Positions 10,020 through 17,624 are shown, counted from the stretch's first letter. The stretch is 64,000 bases of DNA from VRUE01 sp963699215 (GCA_963699215.1 OY969422.1:1488001-1552000), one strand, 5' to 3'. The notes: generated by a model not told the origin, from the sequence alone. A program made the numbers and translations.

Positions 10020-10174
10020 TCCCGCGACCCCGCACGTCCGGATGACGCACGTGGCGCTGCGCATCTCTGCGTCCTCGGGTTTGCCTTTGCAACCAGCAAA
10101 GGCTGCACCCGGTGTCCTTGATCTGCTTGGCCACGCGCGCCCCCGACCGCACGCGGCCACGGAACCAAGCATCT
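10010..10174 (-). ncRNA. Candidate structured RNA or large inverted-repeat element upstream of ispF
   Basis: AGATGCTTG at 10010-10018 pairs with CAAGCATCT at 10166-10174, and the pairing continues inward for about 27 positions with a few mismatches. Nearly all mismatches are A/G or C/T type, which become G-U pairs only if the minus strand is transcribed. Inside lies a GCCTTTGC/GCAAAGGC hairpin (10083-10103) nested in GGGT/ACCC, plus smaller stems near 10030-10055 and 10130-10157. The interior reads as no convincing protein. The shape recalls a long rod with an apical hairpin, as in 6S-like RNAs, but no family was recognised. Confidence 0.35.
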
Positions 10175-10205
10175 GCCGCCGGGGTAGGCGAGAATCCCTG
10201 ACCTG

Positions 10206-10661
10206 ATGAGCGTCGGCATCGGTTACGACAGCCACCGCTTCGCCGAGAGCCGGCCCCTGATCCTGGGCGGGGTCGAGATCGAGCACGAGCGCGGGCTGAG
10301 CGGCCACTCCGACGCTGACGTCCTCACCCACGCGGTGATCGACGCGCTGCTCGGCGCTGCCGGGCAGGGCGACATCGGCACGCTCTTCCCCGACGACGAC
10401 GAGCGCTGGCGCGATGCCGACTCGGTCGACCTGTTGCGCACCGTGGTCGGCACGATCGGCGGCAAGATCGTCAACGTCGACGCGACGCTCGTCTGCGAGG
10501 AGCCGCGTCTGGCGCCCCACCGCGCCGAGATGGAGCGCATCCTGGCCGCGGCGACCTCGGCCCGGGTCAGCGTCAAGGCGACCACCAACGAGGGCATGGG
10601 CTGGATCGGCCGCGGCGAGGGAATCGCCTGCATAGCCGTCGCTTCGGTGGAGACCGAATAG
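10206..10661 (+). CDS. ispF: 2-C-methyl-D-erythritol 2,4-cyclodiphosphate synthase IspF
   Basis: IspF cyclises CDP-ME 2-phosphate to MEcPP in the isoprenoid pathway, two steps after IspD. The 151-residue length is normal. GIGYDSHRF at residues 4-12 carries the zinc ligands Asp and His. LSGHSDADVLTHAVIDALLGA near 32-52 holds the third ligand and phosphate-binding residues. DIGTLFPD is followed by a C-terminal TTNEGMGWIGRGEGIACIAV, matching the CDP-binding region. Start ATG follows a 186-base gap holding the structured element described above. It is separated from ispD by three genes, unlike its usual adjacency. Confidence 0.97.
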   Translation: MSVGIGYDSHRFAESRPLILGGVEIEHERGLSGHSDADVLTHAVIDALLGAAGQGDIGTLFPDDDERWRDADSVDLLRTVVGTIGGKIVNVDATLVCEEPRLAPHRAEMERILAAATSARVSVKATTNEGMGWIGRGEGIACIAVASVETE

Positions 10662-10674
10662 GCTTCCCGGCCTC

Positions 10675-12324
10675 ATGGGCAAGCTCGGATCGATCGCGGC
10701 GGCGGCGCGCCAGTCGGCATCGGACAAAGCGTTCGAGCTGAAGATCCTGCGCGAGGCCGGCGTCGTCGGCCTGCACCGTCCCGACAAGTCCGTGAAGGTG
10801 GTCTCCGCCTTCCTCCGCTGGGGGGCCTCGCCGGCTCTCGGCATCACGACCGCGGCGATCCACTACCCGGCCGAGACGGCGCTGATCGACGAACGCGGCT
10901 CGCTCACCTTCGAGCAGCTGCAGCGGCGCTCCAACGCGCTCGCCCACGCGTTCCAGCAGATGGGGATCGGCTACGGCGACGGGATCGGGATCATGTGCCG
11001 CAACCACCGCGGCTTCATCGAGGCGACGCTCGCCGCCGCCAAGATCGGCGCCAGCGCGCTCTACCTCAACACGATGTTCGCCGGTCCCCAGCTGGCCGAG
11101 GTGACCCGCCGCGAGGGCCCCAAGGCGCTCGTCTACGACGAGGAGTTCGCCGAGCTGCTCGACGGCGTCGACGAGAGCGTCCAGCGAGTGGTCGGCTGGA
11201 CCGAGAGCGAGAGCGAGGCGCCGACGCTGGACTCGCTGATCGCCTCCGCCGACGACTCCGACCTGAAGCCGCCGCCGGACAAACCCCGCTTCGTCATCCT
11301 CACCTCGGGGACGACCGGGACCCCGAAGGGCGCCCAGCGCTCGAGCCCCGACGGGCTGTTCGCGCTGGCGGCGCTGATCGACAGGATCCCCTTCCGCAGC
11401 CGCGAGACGATGATGGTCGCCGCGCCGCTCTTCCACTCCTGGGGCTTCTTCCACTTCGTCATGAGCCTGCCGACCGCATCGACGCTCGTGCTGCGGCGGC
11501 GCTTCGACCCCGAGGAGACCCTGCGCGCCGTGCAGGACCACCGCGCCCAGGTGCTGGCTGTGGTGCCGGTGATGCTCCAGCGCATCCTGCAGCTGCCCGA
11601 GGAGACGCTCGCCTCCTACGACCTCTCCTCGCTGCGGATTGCCTCGCTCTCGGGCTCAGCGCTGCCGGGCGAGCTGGCGCTCGAGTGGATGGACCGCTTC
11701 GGCGACAACGTCTACAACCTCTACGGCTCGACCGAGGTCGCCTACGCGACCGTCGCCACGCCGGAGGAACTGCGGGCGGCGCCCGGCACCGCGGGTCGCC
11801 CGCCGCGGGGCACCGCCGTGCGCCTCTACGACGAGGCGGGCCGCGAGGTGCCCCGCGGCGAGGTCGGGCGGATCTTCGTCGGCAACGAGATGTCCTTCGA
11901 GGGCTACACCGGCGGCGGCGGCAAGGACGCGATCGACGGGCTGCTCTCCAGCGGCGACGTCGGCCATCTCGACGTCGCCGGGCGCCTCTTCATCGACGGC
12001 CGCGACGACGAGATGATCGTCTCCGGCGGCGAGAACGTCTTCCCGCGCGAGGTCGAGGACCTGCTCGCCGACCACGAGGCGGTGGTCGAGGTGGCGGTGA
12101 TCGGGGTCGAGGACGAGGAGTACGGACAGCGGCTGAAAGCCTTCGTCGTGCTCGCCGGGGAGGCGGAGGTCTCCGAAGAGGACTTGAAGGCGCACGTCAA
12201 GGCGCACCTCGCCGGCTACAAGGCGCCGCGCGAGGTCGAGTTCCTGCCGGAGCTGCCGCGCAACGCGACCGGCAAGATCCTCAAGCGCGATCTGCACGGG
12301 CGCGAGGCGCAGAAGCCCGCTTGA
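10675..12324 (+). CDS. AMP-dependent acyl-CoA synthetase (FadD-like)
   Basis: The 549-residue protein belongs to the ANL adenylating superfamily. The P-loop motif is LTSGTTGTPKGAQR near residue 207. LYGSTEVAYATVATPEEL near 345 is the A5-type motif. SSGDVGHLDVAGRLFIDGRDDEMIVSGGENVFP near 424-456 is the A7-A8 hinge. PRNATGKILKR near 530 has the A10 lysine. Such enzymes activate a carboxylic acid with ATP and CoA. Domain spacing fits medium- or long-chain fatty acyl-CoA synthetases of actinobacteria. It begins 13 bases after ispF, so read-through is likely, though the function is unrelated. A hairpin follows its stop. Confidence 0.93.
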   Translation: MGKLGSIAAAARQSASDKAFELKILREAGVVGLHRPDKSVKVVSAFLRWGASPALGITTAAIHYPAETALIDERGSLTFEQLQRRSNALAHAFQQMGIGYGDGIGIMCRNHRGFIEATLAAAKIGASALYLNTMFAGPQLAEVTRREGPKALVYDEEFAELLDGVDESVQRVVGWTESESEAPTLDSLIASADDSDLKPPPDKPRFVILTSGTTGTPKGAQRSSPDGLFALAALIDRIPFRSRETMMVAAPLFHSWGFFHFVMSLPTASTLVLRRRFDPEETLRAVQDHRAQVLAVVPVMLQRILQLPEETLASYDLSSLRIASLSGSALPGELALEWMDRFGDNVYNLYGSTEVAYATVATPEELRAAPGTAGRPPRGTAVRLYDEAGREVPRGEVGRIFVGNEMSFEGYTGGGGKDAIDGLLSSGDVGHLDVAGRLFIDGRDDEMIVSGGENVFPREVEDLLADHEAVVEVAVIGVEDEEYGQRLKAFVVLAGEAEVSEEDLKAHVKAHLAGYKAPREVEFLPELPRNATGKILKRDLHGREAQKPA

Positions 12325-12329
12325 CGGCT

Positions 12330-12346
12330 CTCCGCTAATTGCGGAG
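12330..12346 (+). terminator. Hairpin after the acyl-CoA synthetase gene
   Basis: CTCCGC at 12330-12335 and GCGGAG at 12341-12346 form a 6-bp stem with loop TAATT, six bases after the stop codon. No long T-run follows, so it is terminator-like rather than a textbook terminator. Confidence 0.45.
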
Positions 12347-12402
12347 ATTCGGTCGTGGCAGCGCTGGCGGGGCCGCCGTTGCCCGTAGTAAGTTGCGGAC
12401 GA

Positions 12403-13293
12403 ATGGGTGAGCCTGCGGTCAAGCTGGACGCGGTGGCAGAGGCGACGGAGCAGATGCACGGCGTCGCCAAGCAGGCCCTGGAGTGGGTGCGCGTCGGCGA
12501 GGAGCGCGTCGGCGAGGCCGAGCGCCGGGCCGCAGAGGCCGAGGCGCGCGCCGAGAAGGGTCGCGCCGAGGTCAAGCAGCGAGCGAAAACGGCGCTGACC
12601 AAGCTCGGCGAGGAGGGCCGGACCCGAATCGCCGCCGAGCGCGACAGGAGGCGCGCCGCCGAGGCTCGCGCGGGCCGCGCCGAGGAGGGTCGCGATCGGG
12701 CGGAGAAGGCGTTCGAGCGGGCGCGGCGAGCGGCAGAGGCGGATCGCGAGGCCCTCGCCACGCAGATGACGGCCAACAAGGCGCAGGCCGACCAGGGGCT
12801 GGCGCGGGCGGTCAAGCGAACCGAAGAGGAGGCGTCGCGCCGAACCGGGGAGGTGCTCGAAAGGGCGCAGGCGGAGGCCGACAAGCGGGTTGCCGCGGCC
12901 GAGCAGCGCGCCGCAGAGGCGGAGGCGCGCGCCGAGGAGGCGCACCGGGTCGCCATCCGGCTGGAGGCGGAGATCGAGGAGCGGGTCATGCAGGGCACCG
13001 AGGACGTGCGCCGCGAGGCCGAGGAGCGGGTAACCAACTTGATCGCGAAGGTCGAAGGCGAGGCCGAGGAGAAGGCCAGGGCCCGAGCCGAGGAGCAGCT
13101 GCGGGCGGAGTCGACGCGGATCCGCGGCCAGGCCGAACAGCGCGAGGAGCGCCTGCGCCGGGCCGCCGAGGACGAGATCAAGGCCAGCGCCAAACGGGCG
13201 CGTCGCGAGGCGCTTGCGGCGGCGGACGAGACGGCGCCGGACTGGGCGCGCGACGAGGCCGCCGGCTCGGGCGCGGGTTACCGCACGTTCTAA
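12403..13293 (+). CDS. Alanine/glutamate/arginine-rich coiled-coil protein
   Basis: This is a 296-residue protein of almost pure alanine, glutamate and arginine heptad-like repeats, such as AERRAAEAEARAEKGRAEVK and similar units up to about residue 275. No enzymatic motif or signal peptide is visible. The composition predicts a long rod-like coiled coil, possibly a scaffold or DNA-associated structural protein, but this is inference. I chose ATG 12403 (MGEPAVKLDAVAEATEQ) over the upstream ATG 12355. The extra 16 residues are of a different composition and would overlap a likely promoter region. It lies between the acyl-CoA synthetase gene and cysS. Confidence 0.7.
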   Translation: MGEPAVKLDAVAEATEQMHGVAKQALEWVRVGEERVGEAERRAAEAEARAEKGRAEVKQRAKTALTKLGEEGRTRIAAERDRRRAAEARAGRAEEGRDRAEKAFERARRAAEADREALATQMTANKAQADQGLARAVKRTEEEASRRTGEVLERAQAEADKRVAAAEQRAAEAEARAEEAHRVAIRLEAEIEERVMQGTEDVRREAEERVTNLIAKVEGEAEEKARARAEEQLRAESTRIRGQAEQREERLRRAAEDEIKASAKRARREALAAADETAPDWARDEAAGSGAGYRTF

Positions 13294-13301
13294 GCGGTCG
13301 A

Positions 13302-13433
13302 GTAGGCACGGGGATCGCCTCGCCGAGTACCCACCACCGCCTTCGGCGGTGGAATCTGGTGCCGCTTCGCGGCTGGGAGCCACCCTGCCGGGGCCGCTTC
13401 GTGAGGCATCGTCGAGGCGACCCCCGTGCCTAC
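13302..13433. repeat. Large inverted-repeat element between the coiled-coil gene and cysS
   Basis: A 21-base arm at 13302-13322 (GTAGGCACGGGG then ATCGCCTCG) is matched in reverse complement at 13413-13433 with one mismatch. Nested inside are CCACCGCC/GGCGGTGG (13334-13352) and GCCGC/GCGGC hairpins. The sequence GAGTACCCA near 13326 also occurs in the loops of the other palindromic elements. It fills most of the 182-base gap upstream of cysS. Confidence 0.75.
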
Positions 13434-13475
13434 CCGTCGGGCTGAAGGGGAGCTGCCCCCATACCATCTCGGCCG

Positions 13476-14870
13476 ATGCGGGAAGTTCGAATACGAGACA
13501 CGCTCAGCGGTGAGCTGCGCAGCTTGGATCCTGGTCAAGAGATCGGGATCTATGCCTGTGGGCCAACGGTCTACAGCCGCATTCACATCGGCAACGCGCG
13601 GCCGTTCGTGGTGTTCTCGCTGTTCGCGCGGTTTCTGCGCTCGGAGGGCTACCGGACGAAGCTCGTCGTCAACGTCACCGACGTCAACGACAAGATCTAC
13701 GACGCGGCGCGTGGGGCGGGGGAGCCTTCGGGAGAGTTCGCGGCGCGGATGGCGCGGGCCTACTTCGAGGACACCGACCGGCTTGGGCTCGGCCGGCCCG
13801 ACGCCGAGCCGCTGGCGACCGAGAAGATCGCCGCGATCGTCGCCTTGATCGCGGATCTGGTCGAGTCCGGGCACGCCTATGAGTCCGGTGGCGACGTCTA
13901 CTTCCGCGTGCGCAGCTTCGACGGCTACGGCAAGCTGTCGAACCGCCGCGCCGAGGACATGGACCAGGGCGAGGAGTCGGGGTCGGCCTCGCTGAAGGAG
14001 GATCCGCTCGACTTCGCCCTCTGGAAGGCCCGCAAGGAGGGCGAGGACACCTCCTGGGACTCGCCTTGGGGACCGGGGCGGCCGGGCTGGCACATCGAGT
14101 GCTCGGCGATGGCCGAGGCCGAGCTGGGCCCCGCCTTCGCGATCCACGGCGGTGGCTCGGACCTCGTCTTCCCCCACCACGAGAACGAGATCGCCCAGTC
14201 GGAGGCGGCGGGGCGCTCGTTCGCCCGCCTCTGGATGCACAACGGGATGGTCGAGACCGACGCCGAGAAGATGTCGAAGTCCGAGGGCAACATCTTCCAG
14301 CTCTCCGAGGCGCTCGACCGCTACGGCCGCGAGGCGGTCGTCGACTACCTGGTGTCCGGGCACTACAGGCAACCGCTGGCGTTTGGTTCAGAGCAGATGG
14401 AGCAAGCAGTGGCACGTGTTGAGCGACTCCGCAATTTCTTTCGCGAGCACCCGGTGGAGGGGGAGTCTGGGGAGGCCCCGTCGGAGCAACAGCGGGGAGG
14501 CTCCGCCGGGACCTCCCCAGACTCCCCACCAGCGTCGCGCTTGCGCGCCTTCCGCGATGCGCTGGCCGATGACTTCAACACGCCGCGGGCTATGGCTGAG
14601 GTGTTCGAGCTGGTTGCCGAAGCCAACCGCAGTGACGTGCCAGGCGCACCGGAAACGGTGCGGGAGATGCTGGAGCTTGTTGGACTCGAGTCGCTGGCCG
14701 AAGCTGAGCAGGGTGCCGGGGCTGAGGCTGAGGCGCTGCTGGCTGAGCGGGAGGAGGCGCGAGCTGCCAAGGACTTCGCTCGTGCCGATGAGATCCGCGA
14801 CAAGCTTGCTGAGCTTGGCTGGGAAGTGCGCGACTCGGCCGATGGGGCGCGACTCGTGCCCAGGGCCTGA
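13476..14870 (+). CDS. cysS: Cysteinyl-tRNA synthetase
   Basis: CysRS attaches cysteine to tRNA-Cys in the cytoplasm. The class I signature appears as CGPTVYSRIHIGNARPF near residues 28-44 (HIGN variant of HIGH), with the zinc-binding Cys at its start. VNVTDVNDKIY follows. GWHIECSAMAEAELG near 205 and GGSDLVFPHHENEIAQSEAA near 228 are both conserved. EKMSKSEGN near 266 is the KMSKS loop. The length of 464 is close to the usual 460-470. About 23 residues between the catalytic core and the DALR-like helices are encoded by a palindromic DNA insert (14460-14527). The gene lies four bases before rlmB, as usual in actinobacteria. Confidence 0.97.
   Translation: MREVRIRDTLSGELRSLDPGQEIGIYACGPTVYSRIHIGNARPFVVFSLFARFLRSEGYRTKLVVNVTDVNDKIYDAARGAGEPSGEFAARMARAYFEDTDRLGLGRPDAEPLATEKIAAIVALIADLVESGHAYESGGDVYFRVRSFDGYGKLSNRRAEDMDQGEESGSASLKEDPLDFALWKARKEGEDTSWDSPWGPGRPGWHIECSAMAEAELGPAFAIHGGGSDLVFPHHENEIAQSEAAGRSFARLWMHNGMVETDAEKMSKSEGNIFQLSEALDRYGREAVVDYLVSGHYRQPLAFGSEQMEQAVARVERLRNFFREHPVEGESGEAPSEQQRGGSAGTSPDSPPASRLRAFRDALADDFNTPRAMAEVFELVAEANRSDVPGAPETVREMLELVGLESLAEAEQGAGAEAEALLAEREEARAAKDFARADEIRDKLAELGWEVRDSADGARLVPRA
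14460..14527. repeat. 68-bp palindromic insert inside cysS
   Basis: GGGGAGTCTGGGGAGG at 14460-14475 is perfectly matched in reverse complement at 14512-14527, with further short stems inside (CCCCG at 14476-14480 with CGGGG at 14493-14497). It encodes a Gly/Ser/Pro/Glu-rich linker between conserved CysRS segments (after FFREHPVE and before RLRAFRDALADDFNTPRA). The open frame is kept. Confidence 0.7.
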
Positions 14871-14872
14871 GC

Positions 14873-15529
14873 GTGGCTGACGGCCAGGTCATCTATGGGC
14901 GCCGGCCGGTGGAGGAGGCGGAGCGCGGGAAGAGAGCCGTGCGGCGGGTCTGGCGGGTGCCGGAGGCCTCGGGCGAGGAGCTCGAGCGGCTTTGCGGGTC
15001 GCCCGACCACCAGGGGATCGTGGCCGAGGTCGATCCTTATCCGTATGCCGACCCGAAGGCGCTGTTGCGCCGGCCCGATGCGCTGATCGTCGCCCTCGAC
15101 CAGGTTCAGGATCCGCGCAACCTGGGCGCCGTCTGCCGCTCGGCCGAGTTCGCCGGCGCCGCGGGGGTCGTCGTGCCCGAGCGCCGCGCGGCCGAGGTGA
15201 CCGCCGTCACCTGCAAGGCATCGGCCGGAGCGGTCGAGCACCTGGAAATCGCCCACGTCCGCAACCTCGCCGACTGGCTCGCCGAGGCCAAGGACGCCGG
15301 CTTCTGGATCTGGGGCGCCGACGCCGATGCCAAGCAGGCACCGTGGTCAGCCGATCTCAGCGGCCCCACGATCCTCGTCCTAGGTGGCGAGGGGAAAGGC
15401 ATCCGGCCGCGAGTCGCCTCCGCCTGCGACGGCCTAGTCGCCCTGCCCCGCCTCGGCAGTGTCAGCTCGCTCAACGTCTCCGCCGCCGCTGCCGCGTTGC
15501 TGTTCGAGGCAGCTCGACAGCGCGGCTGA
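14873..15529 (+). CDS. rlmB: 23S rRNA (guanosine-2'-O-)-methyltransferase RlmB (SpoU/TrmH family)
   Basis: RlmB uses SAM to methylate the ribose of a guanosine in 23S rRNA. The protein starts VADGQVIYGRRPVEEAERG, the N-terminal substrate-binding domain. LDQVQDPRNLGAVCRSAEFAG near residue 79 is SpoU motif 1, with the catalytic Asn-Leu-Gly and Arg. ILVLGGEGKGIRPRV near 169 is motif 2, and LPRLGSVSSLNVSAAAAALLFEA near 195 is motif 3. Together these form the trefoil-knot SAM site. The start is GTG at 14873, two bases after the cysS stop. At 218 residues it is slightly shorter than most RlmB proteins. Confidence 0.95.
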   Translation: MADGQVIYGRRPVEEAERGKRAVRRVWRVPEASGEELERLCGSPDHQGIVAEVDPYPYADPKALLRRPDALIVALDQVQDPRNLGAVCRSAEFAGAAGVVVPERRAAEVTAVTCKASAGAVEHLEIAHVRNLADWLAEAKDAGFWIWGADADAKQAPWSADLSGPTILVLGGEGKGIRPRVASACDGLVALPRLGSVSSLNVSAAAAALLFEAARQRG

Positions 15530-15575
15530 GGGCGTAGCACCTGCAACGGCGATTGCAGAAAGTCGCAATTTGGGG

Positions 15576-15603
15576 TTGACAGAACTCCGCTGGGCGGTAA
15601 GAC
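15576..15603 (+). promoter_or_regulatory. Sigma-70-type promoter upstream of sigH
   Basis: A perfect TTGACA at 15576-15581 is followed after 16 bases by TAAGAC (15598-15603) in an otherwise GC-rich gap. Transcription from here would start just before the 15618-15650 stem-loop and run into sigH with a leader of roughly 110 bases. Confidence 0.6.
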
Positions 15604-15617
15604 TACGCCGCCACAAA

Positions 15618-15650
15618 GGGTGAACCTCAGCTTGAGTCTGAGATTCACCC
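15618..15650 (+). promoter_or_regulatory. Stem-loop in the sigH leader
   Basis: GGGTGAACCTCAG (15618-15630) and CTGAGATTCACCC (15638-15650) form a 13-bp stem with one mismatch and loop CTTGAGT. It lies at the start of the predicted transcript, 67 bases before the start codon, so it does not cover the ribosome-binding site. It could protect the mRNA 5' end or act as a protein-binding operator. Confidence 0.5.
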
Positions 15651-15717
15651 AGTCCATACAGGGCGCCACAGGGGAGGTACCGGCGCCACGACCCTTCGTC
15701 TCAAAGGAGAAGGATCA

Positions 15718-16425
15718 GTGGCTCTATCGTCGCCTACGCAGGAATTGCGCCTCCCCACCGGCCATTTCAACGGCTCCACGCGTCCCAGCTCTAACCCTCA
15801 ACCCGAGCTTGATGATCATTATCTGGTCGCCCTAGCCAAGGAGGGGCGGACCGACGCTTACGACTCGATCGTCCGCCGCTACCGCGGCTTCGTCCGGCTC
15901 AAGGCCTCCTCCTACTTCCTCCTCGGCGGTGAGAGCGACGACCTGATCCAGGAAGGCCTGCTCGGCCTCTACAAGGCGATTCGCGACTACCGCAGCGACC
16001 GCGAGTCGAGCTTCCGCAGCTTCGCCGAGCTCTGCATCACCCGCCAGATCATCACCGCGGTGAAGACGGCTACCCGCAACAAGCACACCCCGCTCAACCA
16101 GTACGTCTCCTTCAGCCAGACGCCGGCCGCGGCGGGCGACTCGGACACGACTCTGGACGAGATCCTGCCCGGGCCGAGCGTCTCGGACCCGGTTCAGCAG
16201 GTGATCGCCAGCGAGGAGCTGGAGAGCCTCGTCTCCTGTCTCTCGGGTACCTCCGGCGTCCTCTCCGACCTCGAGAGCCGCGTCCTCTCGCTCTACCTGG
16301 ACGGCCACTCCTACGAGGCGACGGCCGAGCGCCTCGAGTGCGACACCAAGACCGTCGACAACGCGCTGCAGCGGGTCAAGCGCAAGGTCGCCGCTCATCT
16401 CGACTCGAGAGAGGTCCCAGCGTAG
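15718..16425 (+). CDS. sigH: RNA polymerase sigma factor, SigH type
   Basis: This 235-residue sigma-70 family protein closely follows the Firmicute SigH pattern rather than typical ECF factors. Region 2 reads VRRYRGFVRLKASSYFLLGG and DDLIQEGLLGLYKAIRDYR near residues 52-92. FAELCITRQIITAVKTATR and KHTPLNQYVS follow at about 101-130. Region 4 reads LSDLESRVLSLYLDG near 185, and KTVDNALQRVKRKV near 211. In Bacillus, SigH directs the transition to stationary phase, competence and sporulation; its role in this lineage is unknown. GTG 15718 follows an AAGGAG site. The rlmB-sigH order mirrors the Bacillus rlmB-yacP-sigH neighbourhood. A large palindrome follows its stop. Confidence 0.92.
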   Translation: MALSSPTQELRLPTGHFNGSTRPSSNPQPELDDHYLVALAKEGRTDAYDSIVRRYRGFVRLKASSYFLLGGESDDLIQEGLLGLYKAIRDYRSDRESSFRSFAELCITRQIITAVKTATRNKHTPLNQYVSFSQTPAAAGDSDTTLDEILPGPSVSDPVQQVIASEELESLVSCLSGTSGVLSDLESRVLSLYLDGHSYEATAERLECDTKTVDNALQRVKRKVAAHLDSREVPA

Positions 16426-16538
16426 GAGCCCACCCCGGTAGGGGTTTCGCTTAACTTTTTTTGAAGACAGCGGTCTGCTGTCCGCTGGCGCAGCCGCAAA
16501 AAAAGTACAAGACGCTCCACCCCTACCGGGGTGGGCTC
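16426..16538. terminator. Large bidirectional terminator-like palindrome between sigH and its convergent neighbour
   Basis: GAGCCCACCCCGGTAGGGGT at 16426-16445 is perfectly repeated in reverse complement at 16519-16538. Inside, ACTTTTTTTG (16454-16463) pairs with CAAAAAAAGT (16497-16506), and CAGCGG (16468-16473) pairs with CCGCTG (16481-16486). The stop codon of the minus-strand gene lies in the right arm and sigH stops just before the left arm. The T-run/A-run pair would suit termination in both directions. Confidence 0.7.
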
Positions 16539-17623
16539 AGGGCTTCGATCTCGACTGCGAGATCGAGCGCGTCCAAGAAGGAAGCTGGGTCGAACGCCTG
16601 CGCCGGCGCCAGGGCGCCGCTGCGGTCGTAGGCGGAATCGGCGCAGAGCAGGGTGCCGTGGGCGAGGCTGACCGCGGTGAGGCCGTAGACGTCCCCACCG
16701 CGCACGATGCCGCGTCGAGTGCCCGTTTTGCCCCGGGCCTCGCAACCGATCGTGAAGCGGGCCTTCTTGCGGTCCTCTTCGCTGGGCGCGGCCGGCAGGC
16801 GTCTGATCAGAGCGCCCATCGCGCTGCGCAGCGGCGTACGCATCGCCAGTCCGAGCAGAGGCGAGGCGGCGATGGCAACGGGCATCAATCTCGGCGGCAC
16901 GACCATCCCGTTGAGCAGCGTTCGCACCCGAGCGGTCTCGACGTGCCGCGGCACCGTGATCTGCTCGCCGGCGGGATAGCGCAGCATCCGCTGTTCGCCG
17001 ATCGGGTCGGGGAAGTGCCAGCGGCCGCCATCGGCGCTGCGCGGCGCAGCGCGCCAGTCCCCGTCGGACCAGACCACGTCCCCGCCCCGCATGATCTCCA
17101 GCCCCGAGAGGGCGGTGCCGTGCGTCGGCGCGAACCCGTGCACGCAGTAGGCGACGACGATCTCCTCTAGCGGCCCCATCCCCGCGGCGGTGAGCGCGGC
17201 GATCAGGTCCCCTGGCGCATAGTCGAACCCCATCCCGGAGACCAGCGCCGCGCCTTTCTCAGCCGCCTTTTGGCCGTAGCGATCGAAGACCATCCGCATG
17301 AACGGCTGCTCGCCGGTCGTGTCCAGGTAGTGCGTCCCGGTCTCGACGGCGGCGGCAACCAGCGGCTCCCCGTGCAGGGTGAACGGGCCGGCGCAGGCCG
17401 CCACAGCAGCGCAAGGCGCCAGCAGCTCCCGCAGCCCGGCCGGGTCGTCGAGCGACACCGCCGCCAGGGGCACGCCCCCGAGCTCCTCCGAAAGCGCCTC
17501 CAGCTTTCCCCGGCTCCGCCCGGCGATCAGGAAGTCGGCCTCCAGGCGCTTCAGCTCGCGGGCGATCAGCCCGCCGGTGAACCCGGTGGCTCCGTAGATC
17601 GCGATCGGTCCGCTTTGACTCAT
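16523..17623 (-). CDS. Saccharopine dehydrogenase NADP-binding family protein (enoyl reductase-like)
   Basis: The 366-residue protein opens with IAIYGATGFTGGLIARELKR, a Rossmann GxTGxxG dinucleotide-binding loop, followed by FLIAGRSRGKLEALSEEL. ACAGPFTLHGEPLVAAAVETGTHYLDTTGE near residues 76-105 is the conserved core of this family. Actinobacterial members include trans-acting enoyl reductases of lipid synthesis and many of unknown substrate, so the reaction is not certain. True saccharopine dehydrogenase of lysine degradation is less likely given the short C-terminal domain. It ends in a palindromic terminator convergent with sigH, and its ATG lies upstream of the GNAT-like stop on the same strand. 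Confidence 0.8.
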   Translation of the reverse strand: MSQSGPIAIYGATGFTGGLIARELKRLEADFLIAGRSRGKLEALSEELGGVPLAAVSLDDPAGLRELLAPCAAVAACAGPFTLHGEPLVAAAVETGTHYLDTTGEQPFMRMVFDRYGQKAAEKGAALVSGMGFDYAPGDLIAALTAAGMGPLEEIVVAYCVHGFAPTHGTALSGLEIMRGGDVVWSDGDWRAAPRSADGGRWHFPDPIGEQRMLRYPAGEQITVPRHVETARVRTLLNGMVVPPRLMPVAIAASPLLGLAMRTPLRSAMGALIRRLPAAPSEEDRKKARFTIGCEARGKTGTRRGIVRGGDVYGLTAVSLAHGTLLCADSAYDRSGALAPAQAFDPASFLDALDLAVEIEALSPPR

Positions 17624-17624
17624 C

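Noticed and set aside
9955..10152. Small minus-strand frame in the gap before ispF (MRSGARVAKQIKDTGCSLCW...)
   Set aside because: It is covered by extensive base-pairing and lacks a ribosome-binding site or conserved pattern. A structured RNA or repeat explains the region better.
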